Notes under the pieces: model-generated
Told to the model about the DNA's origin: nothing
What the model saw: the letters and a program-made list of their open reading frames with translations, nothing else
Databases searched by the model: none
Part shown: piece after piece, positions 12,033 to 23,720 of the stretch
How positions within the stretch are numbered: position 1 is the first letter of the stretch
Layout: each line of letters opens with the position of its first letter
Program-made: the position numbers and the translations under genes
Assembly: GCA_003184365.1 (NCBI GenBank)
Contig: NKYR01000138.1
Span: 2,988 to 66,987 of the forward strand
Direction: 5' to 3'
Source of the DNA: Evernia prunastri
Taxonomy: Eukaryota; Ascomycota; Lecanoromycetes; Lecanorales; Parmeliaceae
Length of the DNA stretch: 64,000 bases

Positions 12033-12379
12033 TTCTTGCCAAGACTCTGAGTAAGCCACTGCTTGAATAGCAGTTATTTCAATGAAACATCACTCAATCA
12101 ATAGCGCGTCAAATAAGAGGATTCTTAGATCGTTGGAAAGCACAGATTGAGGCCTATAATCTACGAAAGTCTGAAAGTATCATGCACTGAGGGCATAGAG
12201 GCATTGAAGTTGCAAGTATATTACACCCAAATTTTGATGTTCCTACGCTCGGGAGGCCTAGCGGGCTGACTCAGCACGCGATACCTAAAAGCGTAATCAG
12301 ATGGAGGTTTACATTGGCTGCACATACAAATTCAAGGTTTTTTAGCTCAGCCCTACCTTATTGTTTTATATATACTGAT
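12033..12379. repeat. Dispersed repeat R2, copy 2 (uninterrupted)
   Basis: Matches 10,432-10,778 and runs on without the LTR insertion (..tatatactgat then taatgtag..). It marks the pre-insertion target sequence. Confidence 0.85.
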
Positions 12380-13762
12380 TAATGTAGAATAGAGAATCAA
12401 GTACGGGGATTTCAACGCAAGTAATTATAGACTATAGACAGATATAGTTGTTATTGTATATGTGTCTAAAGATTCAAATTCGTCAAATTCTTGTTTACTT
12501 TTTTCAGCCCTATTTCAAAAAAAAAATGAAAATTGCTTAGATTCGAGCTTTGTAATGTACAATTAACAATAACGTTGTGTGATATATAGTAGAATGTTCA
12601 ATTGACAATTAATTGTAAGCTTTGAACAGATGTGGTTATTATTGTATTAGAGGATTTAAATATTTCGCCTCTGCCCTCCCCCCCCCAAAATTTTGATTTT
12701 CCTGACGTTTCTGCTCGGAGCACCCGCCAAGGGTTCTGCAAAAAGGAGTACTTTGATGCCTACTTTACGTTACGGAGCCGGGAGGTCTGCACGCAAAGTC
12801 GAACATGCGCTAGTAGAGCCCTAACCCTAGTTTGGGAAGATGACCCCGTAGTGGGGAGCCCTAGAACCTCAGGAGGTAAAGTATATGCTAGATTTTTAGG
12901 GTCCTTTGTAAGCGTGGTAGGGTTCTCAGACCTCAAGTTGAGCTTTGGCTAGGAGCAATTCCGACGTACTCCGTAGTTCTAAGCGCATTATCCAGACAAC
13001 CCTTTAGGCGGGGCGATATCCGACTTCTGGAACTCTTTTCTTGGCATGTTCAGGACTTTGCGTGCAGACCTCCGTAATCCCCCTCAAGAATAACTCCCGA
13101 TCACGGAGGAAATAAGGAGCACCGCAGACTGAATAGCAAACACGACGCTGGCTTTCGAGACAAGCGTGTCCCCGGATTTGATACCTCCACGTGGTGTTTG
13201 GACATTACACTATGCATATCAAGACCACAAAGACCAGAGACAGTGACCAGGCCACCTCATGTTATACAAACCGGGGCTGACGATTTGCACGTCGATTTTG
13301 CGACTTGTGGGCCGTCCAGTAGTCTTTTTATTTTAGAGTATTCCGCGCAGATCTCTGTGCTCCACCTTGAAAGACATATCCGAACGGTGCATTTGAGAGG
13401 GTTAAGAGCCAAGGAGTCGAACTCTGGCGTGTTACGCGCATTGACTGGCGATTGTCTCCCATCTCTTTGCCGTCGATCAAAGGGTACTCAGCTGGGGAAT
13501 TAAGTACCATTCATCATTCCTGTGAGCAGCAAAACGCTTGCGTTTCCGGCGATCGTGCCGTTCTACAAGACCGTTTATAGAAAGTGATTTCAATCCATTG
13601 CTCAAATTATTGATCTTTGGAAGCCAGGTAACGACAGAATCAAGAAATCGCTATGCCATTGTACCAGCAACGTAAGGGATCGAAGCCAATACATTTAGAT
13701 ACCGCCAGCGAACAACGTCTCCCTCAGTAAACACTGTATATGGTCTTTAATAATTTACATCT
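12380..13762. other. Intergenic region, no gene supported
   Basis: Short open frames (12,632-12,952 and 13,198-13,503, plus) have no family resemblance and unlikely composition. The only structure noticed is the inverted repeat at 12,773-13,078. Confidence 0.5.
12773..13078. repeat. Inverted repeat, about 36-bp arms, 230-bp spacer
   Basis: Left arm 12,773-12,812 (gtctgcacgcaaagtc..gaacatgc) is repeated in reverse complement at 13,043-13,078, with small mismatches. It could be the end of a foldback or MITE-like element; no target duplication was identified. Confidence 0.6.
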
Positions 13763-15527
13763 TCAAGTCGCCACTGTGACTCTGGAAGGGAAGCCATCGG
13801 CCGGACGTGTCGTGCCCTTCAGGGCATGGTATGCCCTCTCCTTATCCACAGTTCTTGGCTCCTTTGTCCTATGAACATGATCCCAGGCGTCATAGCTTGC
13901 CGTAATGTTGAATTTTCGTAAGGTCATCACCATAACAACTTTAAGTTCTAACAAAGCAAGTTCCTGACCGATACAGTTACGCGGTCCCCATTCAAAAGGT
14001 CGCCATGCCCCTTTTATGGGATGCAAAGGATCGCCACCTGAGACAAGCCAGCGTTCAGGTACGAAACAGTCCGGCTGTGGCCAATACAGGGGTTCGCGAT
14101 GCATGGCTTGATGTGAACACCAGATAGTGGAGCCTTCGGTCGGGTATTGATGGCCATCATGGGTCAGAGAAAATACCGGCTCTCCTTCACGCGTGGCGGA
14201 AGCAGGTGGAAACAATCTCAGGGTCTCTTTGATAACAGCAAGGGTGAAGGGTAAGTGGTTGAGAGCATGGGGGTCTGCAGTCATCGAGGCCTTTGTTTGC
14301 GTCACGTCAGGGCCGAAAATCTCGTCGTGCTCTGCTCGCACGCGCTGTAGAGCCAAAGGGTTGCGCGACAGTGTATAATAGATATAGCAGAGCGTAGAAC
14401 TTGTCGTGTCGTGCCCAGCAAGGATGAAAACTTTCATCTGGCTTATAGCAAATCTTTTGAAATCTTCGTCCATGCTACGGACAGCATTTGACCCCGGCTG
14501 TTCCTCGAGATATTCATTTAGAGCAAGACTTACCACCGTCCTACAATTATCATCCCTATCGCCTACCGCATCACCGTCTCGGTGTGCTGTGAAGCAGTTT
14601 TCAAGCTGACGACTCATGTATCGATTCATGCGCCAAATATAGTACCCTTGAAAGATAGGACGAAAAGGATTCCACCGGGTGAAAGGGTTCATCTCGGTCC
14701 CAGTTGTGTTCCAAGTTATCTGCGCGCGCAATGCGGAAACGAACTCATTGCCCGACCTCTGTGAATTGAAATGCGCACCTCTGTGTTGTTAGCCATTGAA
14801 AACGAGAGCTTTCAAGAGGCTCACAGAACAACCCGTCCAATAATATCCATGGTTAATTTCACAGTGGCCTCCTCCAGCTCGGAAACAGCCCCGGATTTTG
14901 CACGCTCCATAAGGATATTGCAGAACACCGAGGCTTCTTGGGCGATCTGAGGGACCAGATGTATCAGGTGGCTCGCACTGAACCCTGGATTGTAAACATT
15001 GCGCCACTTCCTCCATCTTTGACCTTCCAAGCTCACTAGGTCTTGGTTATTAGCCAATGGCTTTATCCATGTGCGAAGCTCTGGTGCTTTGCGTAGCGGA
15101 TGGTCCTGGGTGAATTGTTGTACTACCGAGGGAGAGGATACGATAAGAAGAGGACGACCAAAGGGCCACATGTCAAGATAGAAGACATGTCCGACATCCG
15201 GAAAGGCTTTTCTAATCAGACCGGGTAAATATGTTGGATGTGCGTCTGCAGGAATCTTGGATAGCAGATCTTTGGCTAGGAGCAAATGGCCGAATATTGG
15301 ATGATGTGGTGGCATAGACTATCTCTTCTTAGTGCGTTGCCCGATGTGAAGCGCCCATATGCCAAAGCGATGTTGTGACTCCTTACTAGACCTTGTCTCT
15401 TCAGTCTGACGAAATGAATGCGTGCGTTGAAGAGCTTGACTAGAAAGATAGCAAAAAGACTGAGGCATGCAACAGCGAGTGCTCGTTGAAAGTCCTGGGA
15501 ACTCCCAGGTCCAATTTTGAAGAGCAT
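13763..15527 (-). CDS. Cytochrome P450 monooxygenase (intact, 3 exons)
   Basis: Exons 15,527-15,387, 15,318-14,825 and 14,780-13,763 join in frame to about 550 residues. The introns are 68 bp and 44 bp; the second has a CTAAC branch site just before its AG. An N-terminal membrane anchor (..ALAVACLSLFAIFLVKLF..) is followed by the hinge RQGLSMPPHHPIFGH. Visible P450 motifs: I-helix AGHDTTSS, K-helix ETLR, PERW-type segment, and heme loop FEWGPRNCIG with the axial Cys. All hallmark residues are present and no stops occur, so a microsomal haem-thiolate oxygenase is expected. The substrate cannot be told. It lies 12 kb from the PKS on the same strand, too far to claim cluster membership. The start is the first ATG giving a proper anchor. 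Confidence 0.92.
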
Positions 15528-18500
15528 GTTTGGTTTTTAGATGATGAAACCCAGGCACAGGGCGTTCGAATCAAGGTTGAGGTTCAGCTCTATAATAACG
15601 AAGGTGAAAGAAGTTCGTAGAGAAGGAGGAGAGGGATGTTCAGCCCACCGTTGGGAATCTGCAGCTAAGTAACACGGCAGCGGATTAGCGCTTCTGCCTC
15701 CCCTGACTCACGTGTCAGTGAGAACCCATCAATTACCTTTCCTTACGAGGCTGAAGTTGCAGTATGTCTTTGCCACTTGAAGTTTCCAACGGCGAGTTAT
15801 CCTGGGTGGAATCACACTACGAATACTACGTTGAGGTAGTCCCTAAGGTAAGCCGTGATTAACGGGCTCTAAGACCTTGACGGCATCAAAATGTCTACCA
15901 TGGTAGCGCTGAGATTTTCATCCAAATCCAATCCACTCACTGCTTGCATATGTACGTGGGGGCCTACTTCCGTCGGCAATTCTGGGCACCCTTGCCTCCG
16001 TGCCTCAAGGACAGGGGTGTGAAGCTTGTTTGGCTGCGCATACCTCGGTACCTTTGATAAGAAATGTAATGTCATTAATGAGCAGGTTTCCGAGTCCACT
16101 GAGCCTCAAGAGACACCAAACCGGTTTTGGTCCCATAAATACTCTATGCAGATCTGTACAGATATCAGGTTTGAGTTGAGTATCGTTCCATGCGCATGTG
16201 CACGCTTACTCATATGCTTAGTTGCAGTACTGATTCAAACTTATTGCATGAGGCTGTGGCATGCCTGGCTCCACACAAGCTGCGTGAGGAAGGATTAGGC
16301 TCGGAGAGACCATCAGATACCGTGCAAGTCAACGAGCTTATATCTCAGGATGAGGGTGAGATAGACTTTTGAGGTTCCTGAGGTATTTTCACTGAAGGCT
16401 TCATATGTTAAGGAAGCTCTGTTCGTGCTTGACTCGATATCCTCATATCCACTTTTGAGCTAATTTGGGCGAATATTGTAGCCTTCGACAGCACTCTGAG
16501 CTTTTAGAACTGCGACGCCTTGATTGTGTAGGCTAAATCTGGTGATTCAGTCATGAAAGGTGACATGCCTCTAAACACTAAAAACGAATGGTCGACCTCT
16601 CTGTTACCCTAGCGATGCAGAACCCGCCTTTTGATGCAATAGACGCAAATCCAAAGTAAGCACCCTCTTTGCTTACGACGCTCTCTATCTACGCCGCATT
16701 CTGCATTGAGAAGTGGGCACGCGAATGACGTATGCGTTCGGGGGTCTTAAAGTCATACAGTCTTTCCGGAGTGGCGGTACTCTAGAAGAAGCGACAACCG
16801 CACTTCGTTACCTTTCACGAATCTATTACAGGGGCAGCATATCAGATCTCAACCCGCATCCTGCTGCACTGCACATATTGCCAGAAAAATCGTCTCCTGC
16901 TTGACTCCCTTGAATCTTATTCTCCAGCCGCTCTTAGAGTAGGATTCAAATACCATGATGCGGCACGAACAGTGAGCTGCGGGCTGTACTTTTGTTTCTG
17001 AATAGGGACTACAACGCTCCAAAGCATGTCTCTTTCCTTCACATTATTGCCTAGAAAGTAGCAAGGGCACCACGACAGAGACTTTCTCTCATTTCAACAC
17101 CCAATGTCTCTAGGCTAGATCTGGGGCAAAGTAGATGTTCTTCCTCTACACCAATAATTATCGGTCGTTAGAAGGAGCATCAGCCAGAAGTAGGTCGATC
17201 CGGGCATAGCTGTATATGGGGTAACAGGGCACACCATCATTTGACGAGATCATGGCGCTCGAGTAAACCACTTGTTCTCCGGACAAGGGTGCATTTGCTA
17301 GGAAAATAGGAAAGTGGGGAAGGCTGTCGATCATGCATCATTGAAGATCAGCTGGCATGTGTATGAGATAGCATCCTATCGTGGAATGAGAAAATGGTAA
17401 TTGATATTCATCTCGAGGTATCCCGAGAGCGCCTGAAACAACGAGGAAGGCGTCAAGGTCTCGATGAGCGGTGACTTGATGGGAAAGAATGTTTCCAGCT
17501 TTAGACCGCTGAACTAAATACGTGCGGCGTATGACTCTTTTGTTAGCGATCGCGCAACGAGAATGATGCAATTGATATGCATCAGGAAACAAAAGCTGTT
17601 CTCTTCGCTGTTGGGAAAAGGCGTGGATGTCTGCATTACCTACATCTGACTTGCATGATGACCGTTACAATTTTTCAGAGCATCTTTACCTGGGGTTTAA
17701 TGGAGCAGCACGGAAGTAGCCTTACAAGTACCGTACGTTGAGCACAAGGGGAGGGTGCAAGAGGATTCTGAGCTGCATTTGGCGGAACGTGTGTCCAAGA
17801 AGCGCTCCTCTTAGAGTATGTAGCATGCACATGGCGTGCAACGTAGGTTCGTTCACGGCTCAATGAGCGTTTGCCTACTGACATGTATGAAGAGTAGCGT
17901 TGCACTACATGCAAGGCTCGGGCGTTGAAGATGCATAAAGTAATGCAGAAGCTGGGCAACGCTAGAGGACCCAAGGGGCCGGTATCCCCTTGATAGCGCA
18001 CCCCCCGGGGTAGGGTGCGAATTACCATCGCACAAGGGGATACTCTAGCGAGGGATTAGTGTCTATTTATGGTATCGCAAACAAACATGGATACTGGTAC
18101 GTTTCATACCACCAAGAACGCGGACAATCTTACTGTATACAATAATCTATGCCCCGGATGTTCAGCAAGTGTACTCTAGCATCGTGCTTTGCTTAGACCC
18201 TCGCCTGATCCATACTTGCGGTATATTTTTTACATTTGACTCTGTCCTCGTCCCAAGATCCCTTTGTCAGGACCTTCCATTGGCGATTTGTGCTGAACTC
18301 TATGGCTCTTCTACCATCCGCGTGGTCACGATGTAATTGTGCCACACACTTAGCTTGCGCCTCGCTGACGAAGAACGAGTTGCGGTCGCTAGCATACTAT
18401 GCTACTGTGACGGTGCTAAATGAATTGGAACATAACAAGAGGTATAAATCTGCCCTACCTAAATCAGCCTGACATTCCTTGCCACGAACATGCATACCCT

Positions 18501-18944
18501 GTCAGACTTATTTCCACATGAAGACTCTGCCCGAAGTTTCGAAGATTTTCTATGCATGCAACAGTGCGTGGAGCGATGGCGTCATCACAGGCGCTTTCCA
18601 GCCTACCACATGCTATCAAAGATGTGACGCTTTGGTACTCAAGTACTCCTCAGTGATGGTTTGCTGATCCCTGCCGATCTCCTAGATTCTTCCAGGCGAA
18701 GCTGTTTGTAATGATGATACAGAAACGTGGCCTTGTCTTGAGTCCAATGGCAGTTGCGAGAAATCGCGGCGCGGACAAAGCGTTTCAGGGCTACCTGATG
18801 CATGCAAGATACCAACGATGTATCTGGTAGCTACTTCGCAGCCTTGCTCAATGGTCCTTGTTTAAGAAGCGCCTGCCTTCCTAATGCTGCAAAAATTCTC
18901 GAAACTGTTGCAATAGATATTGAGAATCAACCCAGACAGATACA
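15528..18944. other. Long intergenic region, no gene supported
   Basis: About 3.4 kb with only short, unrelated open frames on both strands (for example 15,869-16,099 and 17,338-17,592 minus, 16,026-16,298 plus). None shows a domain, codon continuity or splice-joined extension that I can support. Base composition is moderate, so this is not the RIP-type AT-rich DNA of the left end. No RNA gene was recognised. Confidence 0.5.
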
Positions 18945-20753
18945 ATGTCTTCATCAACGGGATTATCAGCTTACGAGAACTACCCTCTTCAACCTCCTCC
19001 GCCTGGGCAGATCTCAAATTTTGAGAACCCTGAGAGTCGAGGGCCCGCCATCATTATCCTCTGTTCCGTTTTCATTGGCATCATGTGGCCTATATTTATG
19101 TTGAGGCTTTATAGCAAATTGTGGGTCATTCGTCGGTTTGGGTGGGACGACGGTACGCCGGATACTCTCCCGGCTTTATGCTTGCTTACCTGTTAGGACA
19201 GCCTCTGCTATTATGGGTGCAGTTCGTACAGTTCTTTCCAAGTCGCTAATGGCAGCGATTCTGACTCCTGCCAGGCAGGTGCAACAGCATTCGCTGCGGG
19301 CACCATATGGAGTATAAATGATAAATTCTATGGACCGCATGAGTGGGACGTTCGAGCCGTGTTGCTTACGCCACATAAGATCAAGGTTAGTACTCACAGG
19401 AACTGAAAATTGTGCTCTGACCAGATACTACCAGATAACCACCATTTTATCTCCTCTCTATTCCCTCACAATGTTCTTCGCCAAACTGGCTTTGTTTCTT
19501 CTCTACTACCGGATCTTCTCCCTAGACCGCAGGACAAAGATCGGTGTTTATTTCGGGATTAGTATCGTCTGCCTCTTCTACCTCGCGACTTTCATCGTCC
19601 AGCTCGTTTTCTGTATTCCTAGACACCATGAGAGCTGGACGTCAACGACGTACGTGAAGCGATGTTCTCGAGGAGAAGGATTGGGTGACGTTCATGGCGT
19701 CTTTGGCTTGGCGTCGGATATCTACATTTTCATCTTGCCACTTCCTGTCTTATATCGACTAAAGATGTCATTAAAGAAAAAGATAGGAGTCACTGCCGTG
19801 TTTCTCACAGGGTTGATGTAAGTTTTCAAAACTTCAAGTTTTTGTTACCTACTGAGCAAATTGTCATGTTCGAATCGTATGTCTATTAATACAGAGTACA
19901 GAGCGGTTGTCGCCAGCTCGATTGGTCTGTACTTCCGTATTCCGGAGTCAAGTGGATCGGACAATACTTGGAATGAGCCTCCAGCTGCCGGTCTGGCGTG
20001 AGTGATCTCAAGATAGTCGGCACTCTTTGTCCGACGTATTGTGTAGAATGTTTTCCGACACTAATATAATATATCACAGTGTCGTCGAAGCAACTGTTGG
20101 TGTCATTTGTGGCTCAGTGCCGCACCTTCCGGCATATTTCCGTCGCCATTCCTTCAACTTCTCCCCTTTTACCCAGATACTTCACAGGATAGGCTCTGGC
20201 TACAGGTCTATATTCAAGAACAGATATGGGAAACAGCCGCTTGACGTAGGAAACCTTGGCCCAGAGGAGACGACTTCTCGGAACCTTCATGTCGAGACGG
20301 GGGTTTTGGGGTCAATTCAAGGGTAAGTAGAAGGTTCTTCTGTCATTTCCTTTACCTCAGCCCCTCGTGGTCCTCTGTGTGTAAGAATACAGCTGAGTGG
20401 ATAACAGAGAGGGAAGATTTCTTGGAAGACTATCAAGGATGTGGGGTAGCCGATCTCCGGCGCAACAGTCAAGGAGCGAGACATGTTATAACAATACCGG
20501 TTCAACAAGACGCGAGCACTATGAGATGACAGAACCTGCCCGACAGGAGAACGAGCTCGACAATGTACCAGTGGGTAGTATGACGGGTGGGTTATCTCAC
20601 CTCTCGGTGCACAACGGAGGGGTTTCCGTGGAAACCTCTGAAGCTACCGCTACTAAATCATACTCTCGACGTGGGTATTGGGATATGATGAGCCTGTTCC
20701 ATACTACCAATAAGGACTCTACAAGCCAATCTGGAACACATCTGAGATCTTAG
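18945..20753 (+). CDS. PTH11/fungal rhodopsin-domain integral membrane protein
   Basis: Multi-exon gene. The N-terminal exon 18,945-19,152 holds TM1 (IIILCSVFIGIMWPIFMLRL) and the family motif FGWDD. Further coding reads KFYGPHEWDVRAVLL (family G.H.WDV) up to 19,388. The main exon from about 19,435 carries ILSPLYSLTMFFAKLALFL and LLYYRIF, down to ..TGL at 19,818. Then come AVVASSIGLYFRIPES.., VVEATVGVICGSVPHL, and a hydrophilic cytoplasmic tail from 20,408 to the stop at 20,753. Introns after 19,388, 19,818, about 20,000 and 20,322 splice in frame. Between 19,153 and 19,310 no clean model exists: the best TM2 frame (TASAIMGAVRTVLSKSLM) is one base out of phase with exon 1. The family comprises seven-TM receptor-like proteins of the plasma membrane; the ligand is unknown. 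Confidence 0.8.
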
Positions 20754-22954
20754 TCCGGCTGGCCATGGTACACTATGTTACCGTACCGTTCGACTGATCA
20801 ACGCTTTGCGAACAGCTTTCCTACGCCGCAATTTCACCGAGGTACGATAGTCGGCGAGATCATGGCAAAATACCACGACCGTTGAAAGAGGAACCTCAAG
20901 TCACAATTCGAGCATTCAGGGCAATAGATCTTGAGATTCGAATATCTGGAATTAGAAGAAAATCGTGATGAGTATTGGCAAGTGTGTTTCTGAACAATCC
21001 ATTCGTGATCCAGCATTTGCTTGTCTAAGCCATGTAGAGAACTTTCACGATCTGAAACCCTGATGCCGGAGCGGGTCCTCAATCGTAGGCTCTTCTGAAG
21101 ACAAATCATATGCGCTCTGCGAGCCGATTGTTGCATGTATTCTTGGGCTGCAGACCGTCTGTGTCCTGTACTGCGCCGGTGTCCTCGTTGCCGCCACGTC
21201 GGATCGCCTACAGCTCGGGTGAGGGTGGTTATGTAGAGTCAGCTCAGCCAGAAATGCTAGATCAAGCGCAATGTTGAAACGTGGGGATGCCAGGGAAAGG
21301 AAAGGATCCGGAGAAGACGACCGAGGAAGCGGAGGAAGAGGACTCTGGAGAGGATCTCGAAGTATCTCGGCAAGGAAGATCAGAGCTGAAGCATGGAAGC
21401 TGACAATTGTGTGGATGGCTCTGTCCCGACGGATTACGTTCAACATGAGAGAGTGTGGTACAGAGCTCTGGTTTTCCCCTGTTTGTTGAATTGGCGCTGT
21501 TATCCGGAACAGGGATGCATGTCAGCATTATAGGTTCACACACGTTCGTTCTCTGTAACTAGCACCTTATCGGTGGCTTCGAAGTCCATGACGAGGAAGC
21601 TCTCCCACGGCACGGTCTGTTTAGTAAACTCAATGAAAACGATCGTTGGTCAATCGGCTCGCACTGCTGAAGGTGGGATCATTGAGTGTTTGGTTCGCTA
21701 TGCAACGCGGGAAACCTGACAGCGTCGAGAAGGGTGCCAGAGTACAGGGTATCTGCACGTGGACTCGGCGGAGTTTCTGAGGTCTAGTCCACAATTGGTG
21801 CCCGATGTCAATACTGATGTATGGTGTGAGAAGCTGGACATCTATCAGGGCCGTTGAGATTTTGCCAGTCCATGAACTGATAGCCATATCTCTGATCTGG
21901 TCATTCACGCAAGTCAGCGATCAACTGAAAAGAGCTGCAAAGGTGGCTGTAAATCTACAGACACGACGGGACGAGCGGGTAGACTGCATGGCAATTCCCT
22001 ACAAACAATGCTTTGATAGTATCTTGATATGATTTTGCACGCTGACTGTATCCTATGCGCCAAGACGTCTAGAGTCTACCGATTCATAGCAGACGTATAG
22101 GAATAGCTCTGTGAATGAGCTGAATTGATTGATTGATAATCAAGGAATGTATAAATGTTCTATCTGAAGTAATTCACCTGTCCAGCATTCTGTCCACCAT
22201 GTTCGAACCTCTGCAGCTCCTAGCCCCTCCTCAGTAGTCTTTTACTGAGGACATATAGCACCAAGGTCCATGCAGAGCTTTATCTTCAGACACAATACAA
22301 CCCTGCCCCATTTGACCCTCCGCTCTCCTCTTGGCATTCTGGGAAATGCATCAGCAGGCTACGAGGTCTGAGGTATTGGCATCACCTACTACCAGTAACT
22401 TCCGTTGTACCGTCGCTCTCATAGTACTTGCAACTTGAGCCTGCGTGATGTTTACCGTTGTTGGGTTTATTGCAGGCGTGGTCTATAAGAGAAACGTCAG
22501 TATCGAATCGTCTTGCCATGCATTCGGATTACACGAACAGCTGTCGGTAGCGATCATGGGAAAAGGCTCCACAGCAGCTCCAACAGCCTGGTGGATACCG
22601 ATGAGCGCTACCGCAGAGAGGAAGGTGGCACAGAAATGCATGTTGAAAAGGATTTGTATTTTGTATCAAGCTGGTTTTCGATTGTGATTTATTGAAGACT
22701 TTGAGTATGAGAAGATACACGGGGGCCCTTCGACCTTTTTATATTCATTGTCAACCTGGCTAATACTTTTCTGGAACTACCTACCGACTATAAGCTCCTC
22801 CTTGTAGTATCGATATTTAGTAGCACTGAGAGGGGATTTTTGCGAACCCAGTCAAGAAATGGATGGCCAATCGCTTCATAGAGTAGCTAACCACGTCAAT
22901 TACAAGAAATTCCACATACAGCTGACTGCCATCGTTTTCCAATATGCAAAAGAT

Positions 22955-23105
22955 GAGCGCCGTCTGACAACAGCAAAATTAGGAGAATGTAGTATGACAA
23001 ACGTCTGACCGCAGCAAAGTTGCGCTATGTACTACGAAAGCCGTCCGACAGTGTTGTAGTTGAAACGTATAGCACGAAAGACGTCCGACTGTAGCGCCTC
23101 TGGGA
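22955..23105. repeat. Degenerate tandem repeat, about 40-bp unit, 3.5 copies
   Basis: Successive units begin gccgtctgac, aacgtctgac, gccgtccgac and gacgtccgac, and each ends in a tagtatgac/tactacga/tagcacga type segment. Units are diverged by substitutions and small indels. Confidence 0.6.
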
Positions 23106-23349
23106 ACAAGATTTTGCGGATTCGTCCTTCACCGACGTGCCAACGAGGCGTAACAAGGCAACGAGTTCTCACCGTGTGTAAGCTTGGTGAGTAGTTTAGT
23201 ACTTGGGTATATGTCTTTCTTGTGATATACACTGCTCATATCCTAGAGAGGAGATTTCTGCGAAGCCTGACAAAAGCGGCTGAGTACTCTACAGCACAGC
23301 TAACAAGAGTTTACTACGGGCGTGATAAGGTAACGGTGAAGGGTACCGA

Positions 23350-23720
23350 TCAACACCCCGTCTTCAACCTTGTAGAGTAATCAATGTTGAGGCTGATAAT
23401 CCGAGCGCCGGATTTTGCGGAGAGAGTGCACGGCTCAACGTAGTCAAATGCTGAGTATTTCTGAAGACTCACTACCGGCAGCAATCCTTTCGTTAGTCCA
23501 AGCGATCCAATTATTTGGCACATCAGGCATGATCTACAGAACGTGAATATGTCCTTGTATCTCTTTGGCCGATAGAACTTCTCGATGCAATTCCGAGTTG
23601 GGGTTTGGTCTGGGAAGTGTCCGTGCGTAATTGTGTAGGATTTGCATCGTTTCGAAGACTGACTCTTGATCAATAACTTCGCGGCTTACTGTCTCGTGAT
23701 TTTCTGAGCCGTATCTGACA
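23350..23720 (-). pseudogene. LTR-retrotransposon integrase relic (zinc-binding end and start of core)
   Basis: The minus frame at 23,673-23,350 contains H.H...........IEKFYRPKRY, then KDIFTFCRSCLMCQ, then KGLLPVV, YVEPCTLSAKSG and SLNIDYSTR. This follows the gypsy integrase order: HHCC zinc-binding domain (CxxC seen as CRSCLMC), linker with lL.P, then the first catalytic Asp in ..iDy.tR. The usual GPLP of the linker reads EPCT. The surrounding frame is broken, and no RT or LTR was found beside it. It is an isolated dead fragment. Confidence 0.7.

Noticed and set aside
12381..12400. RIPed LTR start (tgtagaatagaga resembling tgtagggtagagg)
   Set aside because: Similarity lasts fewer than 20 bases and no LTR body follows; not enough to call an insertion.
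12632..12952. 106-codon open frame
   Set aside because: Odd composition, overlaps one arm of an inverted repeat, no recognisable domain.
15869..18667. Several 60-117 codon frames on both strands
   Set aside because: No homologous look, no splice-consistent extension; typical of chance frames in unmutated intergenic DNA.
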